Shown here: piece by piece, positions 26,056 to 37,052 of the stretch | Numbering within the stretch: the stretch's first letter is position 1 | Layout: each line of letters begins with the position of its first letter | Assembly (NCBI GenBank): GCA_012845835.1 | Contig: JABAKD010000005.1 | Span: 10,062,823 to 10,126,822 of the forward strand | DNA length: 64,000 nucleotides | Direction of reading: 5' to 3' | Origin: Undaria pinnatifida | Lineage: Eukaryota > Sar > Phaeophyceae > Laminariales > Alariaceae | Notes under the pieces: generated by a model | The model's input: only the letters and a program-made list of their open reading frames with translations | Databases searched by the model: none | Told to the model about the DNA's origin: nothing | Translations under genes and position numbers: made by a program

Positions 26056-26632
26056 GCCATCCGACGGTAGGGGTGCAGGAGATTATAGGAAATTTCTGAG
26101 CCATCCCACGGTAGAGGTGCAGCAGATTCTAGGAAGTTTCTGAGCCATCCCACGGTAGGGGTGCAACAGATTCAAAGAAATTACTGAGCCATCCCACGGT
26201 GGGGGCGCAACAGATTCTAAGCAATTTCTGAGCCATTCCACGGTAGGGGTGCAGCAGGTTCTAAGAATTTTCTGAGCCATCCCACGGTAGGGGTGCCGCA
26301 TATTCTAAGAATTTTTTAAGTCATCCCACGGTAGGGGTGCAGCAGATTCTAAGAAACTTCTGAGCGATCCCACGGTAGGGGTGCAGCAGGTTCTAAGAAA
26401 TTGCTGAGCCATCCCACGGTAGGGGTGCAGCAGGTTCTAAGTAATTTCTGAGCCATCCCACGGTAGGGGTGCAGCAGGTTCTAAGACATTTCTGAGCCAT
26501 CGCATGGTAGGGGTGCGGCAGATTCTAAGAATTTTCTGAGCCATCCCACGGTAGGGGTGCAACAGATTCTAAGAATTGTTCAAGTCATCCCACGGTAGGG
26601 GCGCATCAGGTTCTAAGAAAATTTCTCTGAGC
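26056..26632. repeat. 44-bp minisatellite, about 13 units
   Basis: Each unit is close to CCATCCCACGGTAGGGGTGC, AGCAGATTCTAAGAAATTTC, TGAG. The unit length is constant and there are no unique spacers, so it is not a CRISPR array. It sits between two stretches of the GATC-rich repeat. Confidence 0.95.
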
Positions 26633-26964
26633 TCTTAGCATGAGGTAGGTAGAGATCTAAAATCTCACCCCCGTACAACATGTCTCCGCAGGCATTCGTT
26701 CACGCAAACCCGACCAGCACTTCCATCATGCCCTAATTCTAGAACGAATGACACTCGTTATTTTTTTTCATCAGACTATCCCATAGTTCCTCACTTTTCA
26801 ACCGGTCACACAAACGTCAGGTCCGACAACTGCAACCCCTACCGCGGGATGACTCTAAGCGCAGACCCAATCCGCCATAAATCATGTGCTGCTGGTAGAT
26901 CATGCGGATCCTCCGTCTCTCACGCTGGTAACATGATCTATAGGTGGTACAGCTCATGTATACC

Positions 26965-27810
26965 GGGCTGGGGGGTCAGTCTTCCCAGCAAAAGTCACAG
27001 GTTAGTTATGTCAGACCGTTAACAGGGAGCTGGCTGATCTGTCCGACGCTTGGGAGGCGTCACTGCGCTCAACTTCCGGCGCCCAACCGCCCTTGCTTCT
27101 TTTTGCTCGTCGCCTTCGCACAGAACTTCATACGGCGCGACCGCGGTCCCCATCGGGCGGTACCCAAAGATACCCCCCGTCTGTGGCACACTACTTGTTG
27201 GGCTTATTGCCAAGACATTCCTACCCACAACAACGACTTCCGTCACGGATGTGGGCATCTTCATACACTCCGTCTGCGGTAACCTACCTGTTCGGCTTAT
27301 TTCCTTGCACTTTCGACCCACTTCCGAAGCTGATGCAGTTGCCCAAGCGGCCAGAGCGTCGCCTACCACTTCCCTTGCCGCGCGATTACTGCCTTTCTAC
27401 GCACCCACCGTCTTCGGTTTCCTTCGAAAATTCCTACCCGCCTCCGTTGTTGAGATACAGCTGCCCAAATGGCCACACAGCCGCCCACCAATTTCATCGC
27501 CGCAACTGTTGACCTTTCACGTCCTTATTGGCTCGCCCACCACCCGTAGAACCTTAACACAGCCATCCCCCAAAACGTCCCACGTACCCACCGCACCGCC
27601 CACCGCCCGAGCCAAGACCGCCGTTCTTCTCTGACTACGCCTACATCATCACCAAGATCGGCCGAAGTGGCAGCGACGGAGAAGTTGCCCAGTCATGGCA
27701 GACGCTATCCTATCCGTGGCGGCCGCGACAACGGTAACGACCGCACCGAATTGTGACGCCCACGGCGCCTGCGTTTGTCTCCCGTAGCATTGCAACTTTG
27801 TAGTGGCCAC
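26965..27810. other. pyrimidine-rich stretch with ~95-bp internal repeats, no recognised gene
   Basis: A 194-codon + frame (27050-27634) is open, but reads as a low-complexity Pro/Thr/Ser sequence. The DNA shows loose repeats of GTCTGYGGYA, CCTACCTGTTCGGCTTATT and CGACCCACTTCCG around 27180, 27270 and 27400. I do not assign a function. Confidence 0.5.
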
Positions 27811-27834
27811 AACGGACTGATTCTACGATAGCCC

Positions 27835-30800
27835 TTCTGTCACAGAAAGAAAGTTAAAGAGATGGTAGAGAAGAAGAAGGGATTATGGAAACACGTAGTT
27901 GTTTAAAGAAACGAACAAAGACTGTGATGGCGGGATGAAGCAGATGTGGGTAGGGATAAAAGGGATACTGGGTCAACAAGCAGGCGAGGCAGACACTGCA
28001 ATAGCGAGCAGAACAGTAAAATGGTTGGTAGCTTGGAGGGGAAGAGGGAAACACTTGTAGAACATTACCACAAGCTAGGAACGCCCGCAGCCAACGAAAG
28101 GTTCGACGCAGAATTCGAGGAGGAAATCAGCGCGTGGGCACAGGCAAACATAGGTGCGTCAGAAAAGGAAGACAGTGGTTCAGACGGATTATAGTGAGAG
28201 TTCACAAGATGAGACGTAAAGAAGTATGTACCTAAGCTTAAGGATAGAAAAGCAGCAGGGGCAGATGAAATAGTGAATGAATTTATGAAGTACGGGGGAG
28301 AAGGTATCCTTACTATGATGGTTATGTTGTATAACTAGATACGGAAAAACGAGTACGCGCCTAAGAGGTGGAGAGGAGTAGCAGTAAACTTGTTCAAGAA
28401 AGGAGATAAGGCTGACGCCATTAAACTACCGAGAGATAACGCTATTAAGCACCATAAGCGCCGTAGGCAAAACATTCTGTAAGATCTTGAACGATAGAAT
28501 AGGAACAAAGTTGGAGAAGGACGAAAAAATAAGCGAAGGGCAAGCAGGATTTAGGCCAAATCGTAGTTGCGTGGACCATGTGTACACATTAGGTAGGATA
28601 ATTCAAGGTAGGAAAGACGCTGGGCTAACGACGCACTGTTTCTTCCTAAATGTACAGAAGGCCTATCTATGGCAGTGTTGTTGCTGTTCTCACATTAACT
28701 CGCATAATCAAGTCCGTAGTCACAGGACAGGCTCCAGTCACTCTGGAGCTGAGAAATACCCCAGGGAAAAACACACAAAACAAAAACAAAGGTGGTACAC
28801 GCATATATCACAGCTGACGCAATTCATGCCTCCACCAGAAACATATAAAAGTGAAATCGGGAGTCAGCCTACGATGTGCTTGGTCCACACTGGTACATAC
28901 GTCGCACTACTCGCGACTGGAAAACCCGACTACATCGCTTGCCACCCAGAAAACACTACCACACATGTGTTACACGTGGTACCTATCACTACGCATACAC
29001 ACAACTCAAGTCAATTGGAAGGAATAAAATAAAATAAAATACGGAAAATAAAAGAAAAGAAAAGAAAAAGAAAGCGAATAAAGGAAAGGAAAGGAAAAAA
29101 GAAAAGAAAAGAAAAGACAAGAAGACGAAGCAAGGAAAGGAAAGGGAAAGAAAAACACCATATAAGCAGACCCTATGAACTGACTAAAGACGGCATTGGG
29201 CTCATAGAGGGTATCCAGTGCATCAATGGCACTGGGAGTAGAACGCAACAAGGCGAAGAAGTCAGGGCGGCGTTACGCTATCTTGTGACGGCCATTGGAA
29301 GGCCCACAAATTTCAAGACGATAATGGTCAGACCCAGACTTCAGTCTCTTGGGCAGGACCCCTCCCCTTCCGCCCCCCATTCTTCCCCCCTTCCCCTCTC
29401 CACCCTCCCCCCCTCTCCCCTCCCCCCCTCCCCCCTCCCCGCCTCCCCCCCCCCCCCCCCTCCTCCTCTCCCCCCTCCCTCCCTCCCCCCCCCCCCCGGC
29501 AGCTTAAAGGTGCTGATTGCCCAAGTACACAAACTCGATCGTTTGTTTGCATACCTGGCCGGGTGCCTTGATGGCGAACGACACCTTTCCGCCATCCTTA
29601 GTCTGCAGGCACATCATCTCCGTTTTGGCCTCGGACACCGTAAACTCTAAAGCCGAGCACGCAGTCACGATCGCCGTCATCATCCTCTCCAACCTTTCTA
29701 ATGGTCGCGATACGATGCCCGCATCGTCAGCGAACAGCATACCCCACAACCTCTGCACCTCCTTCTCCTTCCCCCCACGCCCGTCGACTTTGCCTGTGCG
29801 TGGGGTGCCCTTCTTCTCCCCGTTCTCATCCTTTCGTTGGAGCTGCACCATGTTGTCTGTGATGGCTGCACCAGAGAAGAAGCGTTTCTCGGCCACACGC
29901 AGTACCGCCGTGAAAAACATGTTGAAAAGCAGTGGCGCGAGCACGCATCCTTGCCTGAGACCTTGCCCCACGTCGAACTTGTCCGAGCACTCTCCACCAT
30001 CCAACCTCACCCATGCTTGCATGCCGTCGTGGAATTGGTGGATGCGAGCGTTCTCGGTGGCACGCCAAAACGAGCAAGGACGTCCTAGTATGGAGGAATG
30101 GGTTTTGGAAAATGATGTGGGCAAATGGGATCAGAGGAAAGATGTGGAGAATTATGAAAAATACGACGAAATGTGCGAGAAGTGCTGTGATGCTGGACGG
30201 GCAATATTGAAGTATGTTGATATTTTAAAAGGAGTTGCACAGGGATGTACACTATCGCCCAATCTATTCAAGGTATATATGATATGATAGTAGCGGTCAA
30301 AGCAGCAAGGCAAGGCGTCACGTTGGGGGAAGATACGGTGTCGGGGTTGATGTTTGCGGATGGTTTCGCGAAAATATCAGAAACACCCGAAGGATTGCAG
30401 AAACAGATATTAGTAGAGAAAGCACTAGCGTACACTAGGAAATGGAGTGTGACAGCGAACGTGAAAAGATGCGCAGTAGTTGTATGTAACGAAGGTAAGG
30501 TGAATCCGGTAAATTTTCAAATGGAAGTGGGGAGAAGGTGAACTACCGATCGTAGACCAGTATACGTGCCTTGGCGTAGAAATATCAAAGGATTGCTCTT
30601 GGGATGTACACATCATAGCGAAAGTAATAGGAAAGGCTATATGACAAGTGGGCAAGATGGACGCGATTCTAACAGACTCGCACGTTCACACTAGGATTCA
30701 TATATGCATTCTGATGAATGTGATTCACCAAAGTTAGAGTATGCAGGAGAAATAAGGGAAGGGAACGCGAAATTCGTAAAACAACCGGAAACAGTGCAGG

Positions 30801-31735
30801 TGGCAGCAGCTAAAAACATGCTAGGATGCTCAAGTACGACGAGTAATACACAATTAAGAGCTGAACTAGGCATGCACCCACTTAAAACAAATACCAGGTA
30901 GATACGTGTGAAAGTTGAAATGGCAATATAAAGTTAGGAATATGCCAGAGAAGAGGTTGCCAGCCATAGCTGATAGGGCTGTATGGGAGAAAATAACGAA
31001 AGGATGAACTGGAAAAATATGGGATAACGCAGTCGAGAAAATATGGAAGGAGTTAGGGAGAGACTGAGAAGAGGTACTGTCTATAGAGAAGTTTGGCGGG
31101 TACAAGACAGAAGTACAAGAAATAAAAGAAGAAAAGGGAAAGGCAAGCGCTATTAAATAAGGTGAAATAGGAGAGGCACTTAAGAGATATACGGGGGGTT
31201 GAGTGAAGATATTGGAATGAAAACGTATCTGCACGGCCCAATGGACTACACGAAAAAGTTGAAACTGCGATTTCGTGTAGGGGACCTGGACCTACCTGAA
31301 AGAAGAATGAGATATACCAGCGGTCGGGAGGAGGAGGACGTGGCTATACGCATGTGCCCGTGTTGTACAACAATAGAGAGTAGGACTCACATAGTAGGAC
31401 AATGTGAAATATGCAAGGAGGAATGGGGTGCGTGAGAGGAGATGAGGAAATTAGACGTATATGACATGGAAGAGTTTGGAAGATTAGAGAGTAGCAATAA
31501 AGCGATCGCTATCCTAGGAGATAATTGGTGGCCGCAGACGGCGAAACAGGACGGGGATAGGACAATCAAACACTTTCCACATGTAATAAACGGAAGAAGC
31601 GTGATGAGCGGCCCAAATGTTGGAGGTGTCTATTGGGAGTAGGAACGGTGCTCCGTCTCGAACGGGATGCGTGGTCAATGGTCAAATGACTAAGGCAAGC
31701 AATAAATGAGTAACACGCCCCCCCCCCCCCCCCCC
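27835..31735 (+). mobile_element. LINE A: non-LTR retrotransposon, nested and decayed
   Basis: Translated pieces in order: a pre-RT segment (KVKEMVEKKKGLWKHVV; LVEHYHKLGTPAANERFD), RT start (KLKDRKAAGADEIVNEFMKY, NLFKKGDKAD), GQAGFRPNRSCVDHVYTLG, GIRGKMWRIMKN, GVAQGCTLSPNLFKVY, SGLMFADGF (usual FADD, second Asp changed), then a C-terminal CCHC-type stretch (CPCCTTIESRTHIVGQC) and GDNWWPQTAKQDGDR. Stops interrupt nearly every piece (for example near 28337, 28480, 30210 and 31064), so it is dead. It is 5'-truncated inside the coding region. Its 3' end reads TGAGTAACACG followed by 18 C. A 1.4-kb LINE B insertion splits the RT at 28676-30085. Clade is uncertain (jockey/CR1/L1-like). Confidence 0.85.
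28677..30085 (-). mobile_element. LINE B: second non-LTR retrotransposon inserted in LINE A
   Basis: On the minus strand it encodes half an RT (HQFHDGMQAWVRLDGGECSD, GQGLRQGCVLAPLLFNMFF, MLFADDAGIVSRPLERLERM, VSEAKTEMMCL, IEFVYLG). A G/GGA-rich block (29380-29505 on the + strand) follows, then a pyrimidine-rich 3' region, and it ends ATGTGAGAACAGCAACAACA. The (AAC)-type tail is characteristic and recurs at 45.2, 50.5 and 55.8 kb. TATGGCAG before and TATGGAGG after may be a diverged target duplication. The copy is 5'-truncated and probably internally deleted. It belongs to a different family from LINE A, as its RT motifs differ. Confidence 0.75.
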
Positions 31736-31961
31736 TAACCAGCAATCTTCTTTAACGAGCGCTCCATGGCTGCTCGATACGAGGAACGATGCTATGAAAC
31801 AATTATTTGGAAATGTTTTCTTGTATGCAAAGGGCTATCGAACGATGACGTCGGGGTGGCAAGTGGCACCCTATTCCAGCAGATACGGCCGCGAGCTGGT
31901 TTAAAGAACCTGCGATTTCGTTGAAAAAAAGTTGGTGGGACCACCGTAGAACCACTCAACG

Positions 31962-34094
31962 ACGGCCGCAACCGCGTCATTACGGTCAGGGGCCACAGCC
32001 TTCGACTTGCATCATTCTCAACCACCTGGCCATCGAGTACCCCCGCTGGCTCTCGGACGTTTTCCTGAAGTTTGCGTCGTGCCCGCGACATTGTCTCACC
32101 GTAGCAACGCCTCTGGTGAGCTCCATCCAGAGGTGGACGTACTTCAAGATGTTTGCTTCCCTTTGAGGTAACGTGCTTACCGAAATCCGGCGCCATCACC
32201 CGGCGTAACTCGCGACAACCAGCGCCGCTGCGGTGGCAGTTATTTGTGGGTCGACACGCCTTTCTTCCTCGGACAACAGCTGCGATAACGACCACAGCAT
32301 TGACAGCGACAGCGTGGCCGGCCGGCCACAACTTTGGCACAACAACCTTGGACTCTGCACGCTGCTACACCGATAAAGCATCGCCAGCGACAAGGCATCT
32401 CTTTACGGACGACGTTCCATCTTCACCTTCAAGGGGACTAGCTTTAACCCCGCCCCCCAACTATCCACCCCCCCAGCAAGCCCCATACAAATGAATCGCT
32501 TGCTCAAGATTGACCCCCTTGTGCTGGCGATTGCCTTGAGTTGTGGGTGGGAGGAGGTCAAGACGCCGAGCCCAACCGGGATGCTCTACTCAACGTCTTC
32601 TACTGATGAACAGCGCTTCTTGCCCAAGATTACGGCTACCAGCGGTTCCGGATTACAGCACGAAACTACTGGGTCACATTCCGGTCCATCGCACCCTGGG
32701 CCCGCCTCGACTACGTATTTGTGGCTCCTACGTCATTTATATGACGGGTGCTGCGGGTGTGATACCTTCCGCCGCATTTCTGTGAGACAGGGCATGAAAA
32801 ATGCTACTGATCTAGCGTTTTTGAGTGTTGCGGTATGGACTCCGAGATACTCTTACGCTATAGACAGTATTTCACGGTGTTTGGCTGCTGGTGGCGCCTC
32901 GTTGTCCTCTTAAGGGCACAAAGGGCGCCCTCAAGAATGCCACTTATTATAATTCATCGTTGGCTTTAACACCTCCGGCCTTGCTTAAGTGTTGTGTGCG
33001 GGGTGGTAATGTCTGATAACGGTGTTCTAAAACCCCCCACTAAATTAGGAAACCCCACTAAAGCGAAGGAATCCCCAAGAAATTCAGCAGCAGGGGGAGG
33101 GAGGCGGAGGGAATGGAATGGTTATTTCGACGATGGTCGTTTCAAACACCCCACTGAAGTCAAGAAGCCCCAGTAAAGAAGTTAGAAACTCCCACGGGCA
33201 TTAGGGAGGAGGATGCACGGCTGCATGTGGGGAAGTGGGTGAAAAACGCGGGTGTATGGGCGTCAAGCTCAAACAGGGGGCAATGTGCCCGCTTTTGAGT
33301 TCTAGCGATTGTTTGTTGACACAACCTACGTTGTTTACTTGTTCTGTAAGGGGTAGACATTTCCGACAACGGTCGCTCCAAAACTCTGACACAGTTAAGA
33401 AGAAAGCGGGGAGAATTTCGCGGCTGCAGGTGGACAACGGGCAGTAAACGTTGGTACGCGGGTGTCAAGCTCAAAGAGAGAGCAATGCCCACCCCCCTGT
33501 GCAGCGGCGGTTGTTTGTTGACAGCCTCTACATCGTTTATTAGGCGTATGCCATGGAGTGGTACCTATTGCCCAGTTTCAGATATTATGAGGTAAGACGT
33601 GAAAGTACGAATACGTTGGCGTTTCTACGCACGATGTTTCGCGTGTGAAAGTGCAAAGACGTTAGACTTTTCTGTGTACTGTATTTTTAATGCGGTGGCG
33701 TCGATTCCGAAGTACCTCGCGCGCCGCATACTGCAGTATGGCCAGAAAGGAAGCCACCTGCTCCAGTTTTCAAATCTGTGCACCCGTGATGCGATCGAGG
33801 TGTAGCAGTTTTTGGCAATTTGTTTTTCAGATTGGTGGACCTCCTCAACTGAGGAACTACAATAATACCTGTGGTACTCTTTGGGTGATTGTGTCAGAGA
33901 TATAATTAATGTACCCTGTCCGCATCATGCGCGTGTGCATTGTAGCGCCTGTCCTATGTCGTACAGCGGGGACATCGGTTGCGTTGCCCTGTGACATATG
34001 TTCTAGCGATGATCGTCCGTCTAGAACGCCGACATGTGTCCTTTGCTTGCATACGGTGTGCGTTTATGTGTTGGATGAGGTGATTAGGCCAAGT
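31962..34094. other. no recognised gene; local duplication at 33.2-33.55 kb
   Basis: Open frames around 32150-32910 (+) have no recognisable domain. At 33240-33340 and 33455-33545 the blocks CGCGGGTGT...GTCAAGCTCAAA and TTGTTTGTTGACA...CGTTTA are repeated, indicating a diverged ~205-bp duplication. Confidence 0.5.
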
Positions 34095-34098
34095 ATTC

Positions 34099-34350
34099 AA
34101 GTCGTTCTGCGGTAGCCCCCCAACTTTTCTTTAACGGGATCGCTGGTTTTGAAACCAACTCCTCCCGGCCGTGTCTTCTGAAAAACGGTGCCCTTTGCCA
34201 CCCCGACGCCATCGTTCGATAGTCCTTCGAAAACGAGAAAATACGTGGGAGATACGCGTTTCAGAGTATCCTTCCTCGTGTCGAGCAGCCATGAAACGTC
34301 GGTTAAAGAAAACCGCTGGCGTTGGGGGGGGGGCTATCGTAGAATCAGTC
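34099..34350 (-). mobile_element. 4-bp-TSD MITE, copy 6 (inverted)
   Basis: Ends AAGTCGTTCTGCGGTAGCCC and GCTATCGTAGAATCAGTC, flanked by ATTC on both sides (34095-34098 and 34351-34354). It is 252 bp and lies in the opposite orientation to the other copies. Interior blocks GTCGAGCAGCCATGAAACG and TTGAAACCAACTCC are shared. Confidence 0.85.
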
Positions 34351-34354
34351 ATTC

Positions 34355-35135
34355 ATTGGGGGTATTGAATGCGGTATTTAATCGTTTGGTGGAGTGGAGC
34401 GGTCAACCATTCCTCCTGGGGCTTTGTTTGCGTCAAATGAGTATTATACCTTTGAAACACGTGGTTTGCACGCGGGATTTCCAAACATCGGAAGGCGAGA
34501 GACGATGTGTGCTATGACAAGGGTAGCGCATTTTATCCAAAAGCACTTTAAGGTAGGCAGGGTTCCTCAACTGATGAACGCCGATCGGTACCGTCTGAAC
34601 CCTAATTCCGTCTAGAAATATACTCACTCGGTAGCTTCCTATTCCATGGGATTGTTTATGATATTTTCAATATAGACTATATATTTTCAAAGTCCGCTTT
34701 GGGGTCAGGTGCAGAGTCCCTCAAATGAGGGGCCTCATAAAAAATTGGTGTTGCCCCTGCTGTAGGCAGTACGATACGTACTGACATGGGGCCTGGGCGG
34801 TACCATATACTGTGAGTACATTTCTTCTTCAGCTGCAGGCGTAAAAAAAGCCAAAAGACGACCGCTCACCGCCTAGAATACATCTTCGCGGGCGTAAAAT
34901 CGGTGTGTGTGTCATGCATCTCAACACGATTGTACTACCTGGTGCGGAAAAGAATCCCTTTAGAGGATTGGCTGCGCCGTTCGTTACTGCAGGAAACATC
35001 AGAAAATGGTGCGGCGGTTACGTCCACGTCGAAACTCAATCCCTTAATAGTTGCACCCACGTTTATGAGGGCAACTTCCTGGGGACTGACGGCATCTTTA
35101 CTCCTGAACAGACAGAAGTCAAGGAACAACAAAAC
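34355..35135. other. no recognised gene
   Basis: Short frames only; nothing with a recognisable motif and no strong repeat. Confidence 0.5.
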
Positions 35136-35137
35136 TA

Positions 35138-35365
35138 GACCGGCCGTCAAGGAACATCCCATACCAAAACTAGCATACTAAGTCCAAATAAGCCTTGACG
35201 GAACAGAGCTAGACCACCGTGAAGAAACGTCCCATGCTATAACAGGCATACTAAGTCAAATTAGGCATTGACGGGACAAATCTGGACCGCCGTTAAGGAA
35301 CGCCCCACACTAAAACTAGTATACTAAGTCAACATGAGTTGGGCGAGACAATACTAGACCATCAA
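35138..35365. repeat. ~73-bp tandem repeat, three units
   Basis: Units share CGTCAAGGAACATCCCATAC, AAAACTAGCATACTAAGTC, TTGACGGGACAA and CTAGACC. They are diverged but collinear. Confidence 0.8.
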
Positions 35366-35699
35366 CCGACATCTTTTGCACCGCACGCAACCGCGGTCAA
35401 CTCGATATGGACCCCCAACGACCCCCTAGAACAGCAAGAAATGCAAGTGTTGAATACGGAAATACCCCCATGGCCTTCCCACGAACTTCGCACCATCCTC
35501 AATCAACTAAAATTGAACCCCCACTGCTGGTGTATGAAGAACGCAGCAACCCGTGTTCGCCAGGGGACATTCCAGGTACATCCCCGGTTTCCTAGATGAA
35601 TAGATGCATATCTGGGATAAACCATACCAACAAGGAAACCCGGATGTGTATCCGGGGTGTAGGAAACCCGGGGACGTAACGCAGAATGAGCCCTGACGA

Positions 35700-36460
35700 G
35701 CCTGAATGACCACAAATCTCATTCAACATCGAGGAGATGACTCCACGCAAACACACCAGCATACGTACCTGGCATATATGTGCGTCGGGAGTAGTACTCA
35801 AACCATTCCCAATAGGCAAGCATCGGCGAATATTCTGCGCTCGCAAGCAAAACTATAGGGATAATCGCCTTGGCGGGTGCCAAACCACCAGGTGTTACAG
35901 TGAATAACTCGGGTTCTACACCCCTTGACCGGTGTACGCCTTTCGTCGACGGACATGGCTCCTGACACCATTGCTCACATGTAGCCTCAATTTAAGGAAC
36001 TACCCGCCAGTTTGAACAATTTGATACGCCCTCTGCACCAACAAGCAGCCTCGATTCGAGGACCTGCACCCTAATTTAGACAAGTGATACGAACGTCGCG
36101 TTACGCACCCACAAATAGCCTCAATTCTAAGACCGACACGCTACTTTCGACAACTTGATACGAATTGTGCGCCCACAAGCACCTCCAGTCTTTGGACCTA
36201 CGCGCCGACTTCGACGGTTTTCGCCTCGTAGGGACCGCGGCTGGTCCTTGCTCCCCACTCTCCATTTCTCCCCGTGAATAACGCAACAACCTCAATCAAC
36301 ATCGAACGGGTACACCCCACACGAACGCAGAAGTACACCTGGCACATAATACACATTTCGCACCAGCAAAAAAAACTCAATTCTTGGACCTACGCGCCAA
36401 TTTCGAGGGCTTGCGCCTCTTAGCGACCGCGGCTGAACTTTTCTCTCCACTTCTCAATTC
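35700..36460. repeat. complex diverged repeats (~60-bp units and a ~195-bp duplication)
   Basis: GCCTCAATT...GACAACTTGATACGA-type units repeat between 35985 and 36180. GGACCTACGCGCC...CGACCGCGGCTG is present at 36195-36245 and again at 36388-36435. CTCATTCAACATCGAGGAGA and CTCAATCAACATCGAACGGG, each followed by a CACCTGGCA or ACCTGGCAT block, occur at 35718 and 36290. No gene is recognised in 35366-36940. Confidence 0.6.
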
Positions 36461-36943
36461 TCATTCGCGAGCACGAATAATGCCATGGCGCACGGAGAGG
36501 TTCGATCCTGATACAACACGCGGCATGCGCCTTACAGGTTCTTGGTTCGCGCTAATTTCGCAGCTGCTACCGGCCTGAGTTCCAGCCTTGCTATTTTTCC
36601 CGATAACTCGGGCAGCCTCCTGGAATGCGAGTAAAGAAAACGCCGAAATTTTTGCGCTTCGTTGGTGCGCTACATATCTTATCCCTTGTAAGGTGGAACT
36701 TAGTGAGTCAGGAGTGGGGTAGGGGGCGTTCATCCGCAATAAACGTACTCACAAGGGTTCACTCGAAGCATGGTTTAACTGAAACTGTAGGCGGTGTATT
36801 GTAAGTTTGTGCATACATACATCAACCTACAGCGGTGTACGTAGTGTTTTGTATTCGGCACTTGTTTTGCTTCCATCGAGATTCTTTTTATATACCTGGT
36901 ATATATTTTGTGACCGCGGGCTAGATTTCGGGGAAATGAGCTT

Positions 36944-37052
36944 ATGTTAGAACATCATCCTCATCATCATCACCATCACCATCATCATCATTATCGTTAT
37001 CATCATCATCATCATCATCATCATCGTCATCATCACCATCATCATCATCACA
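36944..37052. repeat. (CAT)n microsatellite with shared flank
   Basis: CATCATCATCAC repeats. The preceding 40 bases (GCGGGCTAGATTTCGGGGAA, ATGAGCTTATG) recur at 56070-56100 next to ATCATGATCATCAC, so the microsatellite travels with a dispersed repeat. Confidence 0.75.

Larger units (their letters stand above)
27815..31957 (+). mobile_element. 4-bp-TSD MITE, copy 5, split by LINE A
   Basis: The left end GACTGATTCTACGATAGCCC is at 27815-27834. The rest of the MITE resumes at 31718-31957, after the LINE, and ends CCGTAGAACCACTC. AACG flanks the reunited element (27811-27814 and 31958-31961). This shows that the LINE landed in the MITE's own C-run. Confidence 0.85.

Noticed and set aside
26056-26632. 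Possible CRISPR-like array
   Set aside because: The units are contiguous 44-bp repeats with no unique spacers, in a eukaryotic setting; it is a minisatellite.
27050-27634. 194-codon + frame as a host gene
   Set aside because: Low-complexity, pyrimidine-rich, with internal DNA repeats and no recognisable domain or splice support; kept only as an unassigned stretch.
29328-29595. Gly/Arg-rich minus-strand frames
   Set aside because: They come from the G/GGA-rich block between the RT part and the 3' region of LINE B.
13072-34354. Assigning the 4-bp-TSD MITE to a named superfamily
   Set aside because: Sola- and Academ-type elements can make duplications of this size, but no transposase or diagnostic end sequence is available here.
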